45,797 nucleotides of DNA, from the IMG/VR virus record IMGVR_UViG_3300032157_000375, positions 1-45,797 of that record, one strand, 5' to 3'. Of the stretch, positions 32,778-38,595 are shown piece by piece. The DNA comes from a virus. The notes under the pieces are model-generated. The model saw only the letters and a list, made by a program, of their open reading frames with translations, was not told where the DNA came from and searched no databases. Numbering within the stretch: the first letter of the stretch is position 1; every line of letters begins with the position of its first letter. The position numbers and the translations under genes were made by a program.

Positions 32778-33170
32778 ATGGCGAGGCCGTTTTCAACAGT
32801 GACGGACAAGAATGCACAGCTGCTCAGGAATGAGCACGCGCGGATCAACGCTGAACGCAAGTCGCGTGGCCTGGGAAAGCTGTTGCTGAAGGATCTGGCG
32901 GTGAAATGGAAAACATCCCCGGGCCTGGTGTCTCAGTATTACCGTGGTCACGAGCCGCTCAACACGAAGTGGAAGATGCGCTTCGCGGAATGGATGGGGG
33001 TTTCCCCGGTCAAGGTCTGGCCGGACTTCGAGCACAAAACGCTGGTGACCAATGAGTTGTCGCCGGAGATGGCCGAGCTCGTGAAGACGCTGGCGGATAA
33101 TTTCGATGAAGACCAGATCGACGCGTTGAAGGCGCTCGTCGCGGCGACGATGAAGAAACGCAAGGGATAA
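32778..33170 (+). CDS. Short lysogenic repressor with XRE helix-turn-helix
   Basis: A 130-residue protein. Residues about 30-68 are an XRE-type helix-turn-helix (KLLLKDLAVKWKTSPGLVSQ and a following EWMGVSPVKVW). The C-terminal part is helical and may dimerise; there is no LexA/S24 peptidase domain, so RecA-driven autocleavage is unlikely. I chose the ATG at 32778; a GTG at 32691 would lie in the third operator and gives a poor start. Together with the Cro-like protein it should set the lytic-lysogenic switch. Confidence 0.7.
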   Translation: MARPFSTVTDKNAQLLRNEHARINAERKSRGLGKLLLKDLAVKWKTSPGLVSQYYRGHEPLNTKWKMRFAEWMGVSPVKVWPDFEHKTLVTNELSPEMAELVKTLADNFDEDQIDALKALVAATMKKRKG

Positions 33171-33172
33171 TC

Positions 33173-33853
33173 GTGCGGCCGGCACGGATCGCTTTGCTCG
33201 CCCTTGCCCTGGTTGCCGGAGTGGCTGTAATGGCCGAGCAACCCCAGCTGGATTTCTACGACAAGCGCATACTCCGGCGGGCTCAGTTCCTCTGCAAGTG
33301 GGCGGAGACGAATGCCCCAGGTAATCCGGTCAGGATCCGAGCGTGCGATCCGACCTGGCCGTACAGTTACGAGGAAACACGCAACGACACTGCGGACTGG
33401 TGGATGCACTGGCAAGACGGCGATCGCGCTGCACAGTTACGACGCGATTTTGAGGACGCCGCAGATGATCTGGACGCCGAGGTCGAGCTTGCAGAGGCAA
33501 AGGAAGCGAAGCGCCAGGCAGCAGCTGCAGCCAAAGCCCGCCGGGAAAGGCAGGTTGCATCTATCCCGTCAATGAACGTAGCGCAGTTGTGCTCGGAGAT
33601 CCGGGTTCACGCCACCACTGCAGCGCTCGAAGAGCTTGTTAGGCGCAACGCGTTCCCAGCTGCCGAAATTTCTTATATTGCGTCCAGGCGCGCCTTCATC
33701 GGCATGACGGAAGGCGGCATGCTGTGTGCGTTCGGCCAGCCGACCCGCGCGAATCGGACTGTCACGGCACGCGGGACAACGATCCAGTTCGTCTTCCCTT
33801 CCGGCGTCTTCATCTACACCGATGATGGCAAGGTAACCGCCTTCCAAGATTGA
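33173..33853 (+). CDS. Secreted protein with BamE-like C-terminus
   Basis: A 226-residue protein starting at GTG 33173 with a signal peptide (residues about 1-21, ALLALALVAGVAVMAEQ). A helical, Ala/Lys/Glu-rich middle (about 90-130) is followed by a C-terminal BamE/SmpA-like domain (FIGMTEGGMLCAFGQPTRAN, then FIYTDDGKVTAFQD). It follows the repressor by 2 bases, so it is likely expressed in the lysogen. It may act at the cell envelope, for example in superinfection exclusion (inference). Confidence 0.65.
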   Translation: MRPARIALLALALVAGVAVMAEQPQLDFYDKRILRRAQFLCKWAETNAPGNPVRIRACDPTWPYSYEETRNDTADWWMHWQDGDRAAQLRRDFEDAADDLDAEVELAEAKEAKRQAAAAAKARRERQVASIPSMNVAQLCSEIRVHATTAALEELVRRNAFPAAEISYIASRRAFIGMTEGGMLCAFGQPTRANRTVTARGTTIQFVFPSGVFIYTDDGKVTAFQD

Positions 33854-33869
33854 TGCGGCAACGCACCGA

Positions 33870-33885
33870 TGTGATCTGACTCACA
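33870..33885 (+). promoter_or_regulatory. CRP box, perfect TGTGA-N6-TCACA
   Basis: TGTGATCTGACTCACA fits the CRP consensus without mismatch. The centre is about 60 bases upstream of the predicted start of the promoter at 33902-33930, the class I position. This suggests cAMP-dependent activation of the DGR operon. It is a palindrome, so another CRP-family protein is possible. Confidence 0.75.
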
Positions 33886-33901
33886 TAGTTTAGGCTGCCT
33901 A

Positions 33902-33930
33902 TTGTTTTCATAAGTTAGGCTGGCTATACT
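33902..33930 (+). promoter_or_regulatory. Promoter of the DGR operon
   Basis: -35 TTGTTT (33902-33907), 17-base spacer, -10 TATACT (33925-33930). The 13-base repeats TTAGGCTGCCTAT (about 33890) and TTAGGCTGGCTAT (about 33915) lie around the -35 and spacer and could be operator sites. The leader (33931-33958) has a small hairpin and a weak ribosome site. Confidence 0.75.
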
Positions 33931-33958
33931 TTTTCCGGGTTCGGAAAAGGTGGCCAAT

Positions 33959-34168
33959 ATGGAAGCAAGCTCTCCCGATCACGCGTTCCGCCAGCCGGCG
34001 TCGCTCGACGATGCTTTGAAGGGTCTATCAGCCGACCAGGCGCTGGAACTCCAGCTAGTCCAGGACGCGATGGACGCCCGGGTCGACAAGGTACGCGCGG
34101 ACAAAGCCTTCACCGAAGCCCAGGCGAGACTCCTGCAGTTCCGCGCCGAGCAGCAGGAGGCCGCGTGA
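33959..34168 (+). CDS. Small hypothetical first gene of the DGR operon
   Basis: A 69-residue helical, Glu/Gln-rich protein starting MEASSPDHAFRQPAS. It ends EAQARLLQFRAEQQEAA. It overlaps the first target gene by GTGA. Unknown family; likely a coiled-coil partner or a leader peptide gene. Confidence 0.55.
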   Translation: MEASSPDHAFRQPASLDDALKGLSADQALELQLVQDAMDARVDKVRADKAFTEAQARLLQFRAEQQEAA

Positions 34169-34734
34169 GCCGCCCTGCCAAGCGCGCCGGCGTGCGCATC
34201 GAATCGTTCAGCTCCAAGGCGCTGACCCAGCTGAGCGGGCTTCTGGCGCCGACAGCCATCACTCCCGCCCGAACGGTTGCCATAGCGCCAGTCGCACGCT
34301 TCACCAAGGTGAGTGCGGCGGGCGCCCTTCTTCCCGATTCCGCCACCGAGTGGGTTGCCGTCTACGACCGCGAGCAGGACCTGGTTTTCTCCCGCAGCGT
34401 TCTGGACGGAACCCACACCTGGGCGAAGGCGAAGAAAGCTGCGGAGGCCGCGAAGATCTGCGGCGTGACCGGATGGCGCATGCCGACGGTCATGGAGCGT
34501 TTCCGCATTTGCGACCACTCGCGCGTGTATCCGGCACTTCCCATCGAGTACTTCAACGCGGACAGCGGTTGGGAGTGGACATCCACTGTCGACGCTGAGT
34601 CCCCCTCGGACGACGCGTGGAGCGTCGGCCTCAGCTACGGCAATTCCGGTCGGCATCGCCAGGGCTGCGACTATCACGTCCGTGCGGTGCGCGCCGGTCA
34701 GTTATTCGGCTTTTGTACTTCCGGAGAAGCCTGA
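34165..34734 (+). CDS. Variable protein 1 (DUF1566/Lcl-type), DGR target
   Basis: A 189-residue protein starting GTG 34165 (GTGA overlap). From about residue 45 it has a DUF1566/Lcl pattern: AVYDREQDLVFSR, a GTHTWAKAKKAAE helix, TGWRMPTVMERF, then WEWTST and the variable segment (145-178). The fold should be C-type-lectin-like, whose variable surface residues come from template AAC/AAT codons. There is no signal peptide. The C-terminus extends 11 residues after VR1. Confidence 0.88.
   Translation: MSRPAKRAGVRIESFSSKALTQLSGLLAPTAITPARTVAIAPVARFTKVSAAGALLPDSATEWVAVYDREQDLVFSRSVLDGTHTWAKAKKAAEAAKICGVTGWRMPTVMERFRICDHSRVYPALPIEYFNADSGWEWTSTVDAESPSDDAWSVGLSYGNSGRHRQGCDYHVRAVRAGQLFGFCTSGEA
34599..34698 (+). 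repeat. DGR variable repeat VR1
   Basis: A 100-base copy of the template at 38651-38750, with 11 substitutions at template A positions and one at a template T (34612, T to G). The last 24 bases are identical to the template, followed by CAG where the template has GAG. Confidence 0.93.
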
Positions 34735-35042
34735 TGGAAGCCATCACCAATCTGTTCACTGGCACCGGCGAGATCCGGATCGACGTCCTGGATCTGCGGT
34801 TCATCGCCTGGTGCCTCCTGTGGATCCTCGCCGCGGTGATCGCCTACCTCGTGGTCTTCACGAAGGCCGCGTACCGCTGGCAGAAGCTCAGCAAGGCCTG
34901 CGGCGGTGAGCCTGGCGCCCTGCAGGTGCTCGCCGAGATGGAGGCGGCGCGCAAGGCGTATGTGGCCGAGCGCGACGCACGGACCGATGAGCAGATCCGC
35001 CGCGGCGGGCGGGTTGCCCGTTCGCTGCGCCTGGTGAAGTGA
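34734..35042 (+). CDS. Small single-pass membrane protein
   Basis: A 102-residue protein with one membrane segment (residues about 22-45, FIAWCLLWILAAVIAYLVVF) and a charged, Arg/Glu-rich cytoplasmic tail. TGATG overlap at the start. Unknown function. Confidence 0.65.
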   Translation: MEAITNLFTGTGEIRIDVLDLRFIAWCLLWILAAVIAYLVVFTKAAYRWQKLSKACGGEPGALQVLAEMEAARKAYVAERDARTDEQIRRGGRVARSLRLVK

Positions 35043-35320
35043 TGTTCAGCGTGCGCGACATGTACCTCAAGGCCGCGTTCGTGCTGCTGATCATCTGCAG
35101 CATTGCGTTCGCGATCGGCTACAGCGCGACCACGGCACCGACGAAGTGGGCTGCATTCAGGGCCGAGCATCCGGTCCGCGCGGTGTTCTTCCGGAACAAC
35201 GTCACGCCGGGCAGCGACTACGAACACCTGACGCCTCACGTCGGTATGGATCTATCGGGTCTTGCCTTTGACGTGATCGAGGCACCACCGCGCGTCTCCG
35301 CCGAAGAGGTGCAGCCGTGA
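35042..35320 (+). CDS. Small membrane-anchored protein carrying a fragment of the large secreted protein
   Basis: A 92-residue protein starting at ATG 35042 with one membrane segment at residues about 8-27. After it, AVFFRNNVTPGSDYEHLTP and HVGMDLSGLAFDVIEA closely match TVFFRNNLGNNRDYEHLTP and HVGMVFAGLAFDLVDE of the 976-residue late protein, but with about 27 residues missing between them. It looks like a captured, internally deleted segment. Confidence 0.65.
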   Translation: MFSVRDMYLKAAFVLLIICSIAFAIGYSATTAPTKWAAFRAEHPVRAVFFRNNVTPGSDYEHLTPHVGMDLSGLAFDVIEAPPRVSAEEVQP

Positions 35321-35517
35321 CACGCACGAGACTCAAGGCCCACGTCGGTTTCTTGGGCGGAAAGCCTGCCCACCTAACCGATCGGGACACCTACGGTGTT
35401 TTTCGCGGCGTGACGCTATTCGACACAAGGACCGACGCACGCACGAGGTTCAAGGATGTGCGCCCGTGCACGGTCACGATTCAGGTTGAGACGAACAAGG
35501 CAAGGAAGCGGACGTGA
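35317..35517 (+). CDS. Small hypothetical protein
   Basis: A 66-residue basic protein starting GTG 35317 (GTGA overlap), ending with KARKRT. No family recognised. Confidence 0.55.
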   Translation: MTRTRLKAHVGFLGGKPAHLTDRDTYGVFRGVTLFDTRTDARTRFKDVRPCTVTIQVETNKARKRT

Positions 35518-35978
35518 CCGACCAGAAGTCTCATCGACTGGCGCCGGCAGATCTCCTGTTGCCGTTGCGCATTCGCGATCGACGAGAGTCAGGCGACCAC
35601 CAGCTGCAGATCGTCGACCAGGGTGCGGAAGGCGCCATGCACATGCTCGTGATCTACACGAGATTCGACGATCGAGCGTTCGCGGAATTCGTCGTCCGCG
35701 CCTGCAACGACTTTGCCATGGTGGTCGAAGAGAACGTGGCGCTGAGACGTCGCGAGGAAGCCGCGCTCAACATCGCCAGCGGCCGCACCGAAGAGCACAT
35801 CCGATTTCAGCGGCAGCGCGACGCGCTGGTGGCGGCGCTGACGAACCTCGAAAGCGGAATTGGCCAGTACCTTGCTGATCCGCTGCGAAAGAAGACCTTC
35901 GCCCATGCCGAACTATTCATCGAGCTGCTCGGCGAGCAGGTAGTTGCCGCCATCAAGGCGGCAAAGGGGCAAGCATGA
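35514..35978 (+). CDS. Hypothetical protein
   Basis: A 154-residue protein, GTG 35514 with a GTGA overlap. Mixed alpha/beta with a helix near residues 90-110 (RTEEHIRFQRQRDALVA). No signal peptide. Unknown function. Confidence 0.55.
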   Translation: MTDQKSHRLAPADLLLPLRIRDRRESGDHQLQIVDQGAEGAMHMLVIYTRFDDRAFAEFVVRACNDFAMVVEENVALRRREEAALNIASGRTEEHIRFQRQRDALVAALTNLESGIGQYLADPLRKKTFAHAELFIELLGEQVVAAIKAAKGQA

Positions 35979-36454
35979 CCACCTACCACGTGAACGTCGT
36001 CTGGGGCACGCCGGTTGCCGGCTACGTGATGCAGCGGCTCGAGGAATTCGATCGCGCGCCGCGCATGCAGTCGAAGCCTGAGTTCTTCGGTGTGTACGAC
36101 CGCGCGGGACGTTTCATGGGCGAGGCCTCGGACCGCCAGTGGGCGGTCCGTTTTTGCGAATCGTTGAACAGGGGCGTGGCCGAGGTCGCCACCAAGTCCG
36201 CCGTGCATCTCCCTCACGCAGGTGATGCGACGCCGGCCGCGCCCCTGGTGCCAATCAAGTCTTTCTTCGACCAGCAGGAGATCCGTGATGGCAATCCTTT
36301 CCCGTTTCCTGAGATGGATTACGAGGCGGAGGTCGCGTCGCCAGGTGCTCGGGGCGCCGTGGAACGATCCGCGCTGCTCGCTCAGCATGCACCGGCGCAT
36401 CCAGGCGGAGAGTCGCTCCCACTTCTGAGGCTCACCGCCAGGCAGGCCGGCTGA
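35975..36454 (+). CDS. Hypothetical protein with an internal terminator in its gene
   Basis: A 159-residue protein starting MTTYHVNVVWGTPV. The first 70 residues are mixed alpha/beta; the rest is low-complexity. Coding sequence contains a strong terminator hairpin (36130-36155), and a second frame starting at 36288 overlaps its 3' part. Start and stop are both coupled to the neighbours (ATGA and TGATG), so the frame is used. Confidence 0.6.
   Translation: MTTYHVNVVWGTPVAGYVMQRLEEFDRAPRMQSKPEFFGVYDRAGRFMGEASDRQWAVRFCESLNRGVAEVATKSAVHLPHAGDATPAAPLVPIKSFFDQQEIRDGNPFPFPEMDYEAEVASPGARGAVERSALLAQHAPAHPGGESLPLLRLTARQAG
36130..36155 (+). terminator. Intrinsic terminator inside a gene
   Basis: GGACCGCC, loop AGTG, GGCGGTCC then GTTTTT: an 8-base perfect stem and U run. 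It would cut most transcripts from the promoter at 33902 before targets 2 and 3 unless translation disrupts it or antitermination acts. Confidence 0.75.
36288..36428 (+). CDS. Overlapping small gene
   Basis: A 46-residue basic protein (MAILSRFLRWITRRRSRR start, RIQAESRSHF end). AGGAG lies 7 bases before the ATG. It is nested in another frame in the gene 35975-36454. Short basic phage proteins like this occur commonly, so it may be real. Confidence 0.5.
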   Translation: MAILSRFLRWITRRRSRRQVLGAPWNDPRCSLSMHRRIQAESRSHF

Positions 36455-36777
36455 TGCATCCGCTGGCGCCACGCATGAAGAGCGGTGAGCCGTGGCCACG
36501 CCACGTGAACCGCGTGCGGGAGATCCGCCGCCTGGTCTACGAGGAAGGTTTCAAGCTCGTGGTCATCCTCGGCGATCGGGATCAGCCCATCTACCGGCTG
36601 ATGAAGGATGGCGAGATCTCCCCCAGCGGCACGGTGGAAGCGTCGGCGGCGCGCAAGGCGGACCACCAGTACTTCGAGACCGTCGAGAAGCTCGCCGACG
36701 GCACCCAGATCCTTGAGCTCTCAGAGACGAAACGCGCGCAGCGACGCGCGACCCAACATGGAGGTAACTCGCAATGA
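36454..36777 (+). CDS. Hypothetical protein
   Basis: A 107-residue, mixed alpha/beta, Lys/Glu/Arg-rich protein starting MHPLAPRMKSGEPWPRH. TGATG overlap before, ATGA overlap after. No family recognised. Confidence 0.55.
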   Translation: MHPLAPRMKSGEPWPRHVNRVREIRRLVYEEGFKLVVILGDRDQPIYRLMKDGEISPSGTVEASAARKADHQYFETVEKLADGTQILELSETKRAQRRATQHGGNSQ

Positions 36778-36947
36778 TCACCTGGATTCTCGCCCTGCAG
36801 CTCGCCGCCACTCCGACGGTGAAGCCACCGGCCTATCCGTATCCGCCGGCGAACCCCTGCTCGAATCCGTTCAAGTGCGACCGCTACCGGCCGCAGTACT
36901 CGACACCACAGCGACCGCTGCCCTGGAAGGGCGGTCCGCGCAAATAA
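36774..36947 (+). CDS. Small secreted Pro/Tyr-rich protein
   Basis: A 57-residue protein with a short hydrophobic N-terminus (MITWILALQLAATPT) and a Pro/Tyr-rich, two-cysteine mature part (YPYPPANPCSNPFKCDRY). GGAGGT lies 8 bases before the ATG. It is just before variable protein 2. Function unknown. Confidence 0.55.
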   Translation: MITWILALQLAATPTVKPPAYPYPPANPCSNPFKCDRYRPQYSTPQRPLPWKGGPRK

Positions 36948-36963
36948 CCCAAGGGAGATTTCG

Positions 36964-37437
36964 ATGAAGCCCACGTACACGAAGCTCGCGGCCGACGGCA
37001 CTGATCTGCCGGCCGACCACCCGAACGACGGACCCGACAAGCACCTCGCGGTGCGCGTCGATCACCCGCTCCTGAAAGAGCCGCTGATCGTGGCCGCCTA
37101 CCGCGCCGGCACCAGCGTGCAGTGGAAGGACGCGGCGGCCGCGGCCGAGGCGCACCAGGCGTACGGCTGGAAGTGGCGGTTGCCGGCGGTCGAGGAATTG
37201 TTCCTGGTCGCCGATCGCACGAACCCGGCCTGCAAGCTCGATCCGAACTTCTTTCCGGATGCCGAGGGCTGGGAGTGGACCTGGACGGCGACGCCGGATG
37301 CCGAGCTCGAGGAAGACGAAGACGGTGCGCCGTCCCCCTCGGGCTGCGCGTGGGGCGTCAGCCTCAGCTACGGCTATTCCTATCGGCTTCTCCAGGGCTT
37401 CGGCTATCACGTCCGTGCGGTGCGCGCCGGTCAGTAG
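36964..37437 (+). CDS. Variable protein 2, DGR target
   Basis: A 157-residue DUF1566/Lcl-type protein. It has a KDAAAAAEAHQAYGWKWRLP helix-strand pattern, WEWTWTATP, then the variable segment (123-156) which ends the protein with a single Gln. No signal peptide. AAGGGAG lies upstream. It differs from the other two in its N-terminal half but shares the fold. Confidence 0.88.
   Translation: MKPTYTKLAADGTDLPADHPNDGPDKHLAVRVDHPLLKEPLIVAAYRAGTSVQWKDAAAAAEAHQAYGWKWRLPAVEELFLVADRTNPACKLDPNFFPDAEGWEWTWTATPDAELEEDEDGAPSPSGCAWGVSLSYGYSYRLLQGFGYHVRAVRAGQ
37332..37431 (+). repeat. DGR variable repeat VR2
   Basis: A 100-base copy of the template with 15 substitutions, all at template A. It is followed by CAG and the stop codon TAG. 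Confidence 0.93.
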
Positions 37438-37473
37438 ATAGACCATTGTCCGTCACCAATCATCGGAGCTAAC

Positions 37474-38142
37474 ATGAAGAAGAAGTCCACGAAGCGCGCG
37501 AAGGTCGCGGTGCCTGCCGTCCTCGAGTCGGTTGCCCAGCCGCCGGCGATCAACATCACTATCGCGCAAACGTTCGACGCGCGCGGCGCCGCCGAAGGCC
37601 TGATCGACCAGCTGCCCGGGATCCTGCAGGCGGCGAATGAGAACCTGCGGGCCGAGCTCGTCGAGCGCCTGCGTACGGCGTCGATCGCCAAGGTGGTTCC
37701 GCCGAAGTCCGCCGTCGCCGTGCGCTTCTGCAAGGTGGCGAGCGATGGCCGCGCGCTGCCAGCGAGCGCCAGCGACTGGGAAGGCGTCTACGACGCGACG
37801 ACTGGTCTCATCTGGGGCCGGCGGTTGCTCGCCGGCGAACGGAACTGGAAAGACGCCGTGAAGGCCGCCGGCGAAGCGACGCTCTGCGGCGCGCCTGCGC
37901 GCGCACCCACCATTCAGGAGCGGTTGTCGATCGTCGACTACCAGCGCGTTGAACCGGCGCTGGACGTCACGTTCTTCGACCCGAAGGAGACCTCGGCGTG
38001 GGAATGGACCTCGACGCCTGCCGCGTCCCCCTCGGACTACGCGTGGTTCGTCAACCTCAGCGGCGGCTATTCCTATCGGTATCTCCAGAGCTCCGCCTAT
38101 CACGTCCGTGCGGTGCGCGCCGGTCAGCCCATCGGACTTTGA
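37474..38142 (+). CDS. Variable protein 3, DGR target
   Basis: A 222-residue protein, basic N-terminus (MKKKSTKRAKVA), a helical region to about residue 90, then the DUF1566/Lcl core (GVYDATTGLIWGRRLL, KDAVKAAGEAT, PTIQERLSIVDY, WEWTST) and the variable segment (184-217). It is closest to variable protein 1. GGAG lies upstream of its ATG. No signal peptide. Confidence 0.88.
   Translation: MKKKSTKRAKVAVPAVLESVAQPPAINITIAQTFDARGAAEGLIDQLPGILQAANENLRAELVERLRTASIAKVVPPKSAVAVRFCKVASDGRALPASASDWEGVYDATTGLIWGRRLLAGERNWKDAVKAAGEATLCGAPARAPTIQERLSIVDYQRVEPALDVTFFDPKETSAWEWTSTPAASPSDYAWFVNLSGGYSYRYLQSSAYHVRAVRAGQPIGL
38025..38124 (+). repeat. DGR variable repeat VR3
   Basis: A 100-base copy of the template with 11 substitutions, all at template A. 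It is followed by CAG, then CCCATCGG. Confidence 0.93.
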
Positions 38143-38157
38143 CCCAAGAGCGAAGCC

Positions 38158-38595
38158 GTGAAGTGTGAACTACCGCAAATCGTGAAAGACGCGCAGCGCG
38201 CAAGGGCCGCCATCGAGCAGGCCTTCACACGCATGGCGCGTCGGCACAAGTACTCGACCGGCGTGGATCTTCGCAGCGCGGCGAAGGGGGTCGTGCTCGT
38301 TGCGCTTCGCGCGTGGCGGGATCCCGCCGGTCGACTCGATCGCGTGCGCCAGCTGTGCGAAGCGGTGGACGCTCTCAAGGTGGATCTGCAGCTCGGCAAG
38401 GATGTCGACGCCTTCCGTAGCTTCCGTGAGTTTGAGGCGATCGTGCGCCTCGTCGACGAAGTGGGCCGGCAGAGTGGAGGCTGGCTGAAACGACTGCTAC
38501 CGAAGGGCCAGGATGCCCGGGCTGATCATCCGCCTGCGCAGCGTGCCCCGATACTGAGTTCCCGATCCGCCTCACGCGCTGGGGCAACACCATGA
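38158..38595 (+). CDS. avd: Avd-like DGR accessory protein
   Basis: A 145-residue protein, GTG 38158, of the four-helix-bundle Avd type, with the region LQLGKDVDAFRSFREFEAIV and DEVGRQSGGWLKRL near residues 80-117. Avd forms a pentamer that binds the reverse transcriptase and template RNA and is needed for mutagenic cDNA synthesis. The last 30 residues are low-complexity. Its stop overlaps the RT start by ATGA. Confidence 0.85.
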   Translation: MKCELPQIVKDAQRARAAIEQAFTRMARRHKYSTGVDLRSAAKGVVLVALRAWRDPAGRLDRVRQLCEAVDALKVDLQLGKDVDAFRSFREFEAIVRLVDEVGRQSGGWLKRLLPKGQDARADHPPAQRAPILSSRSASRAGATP

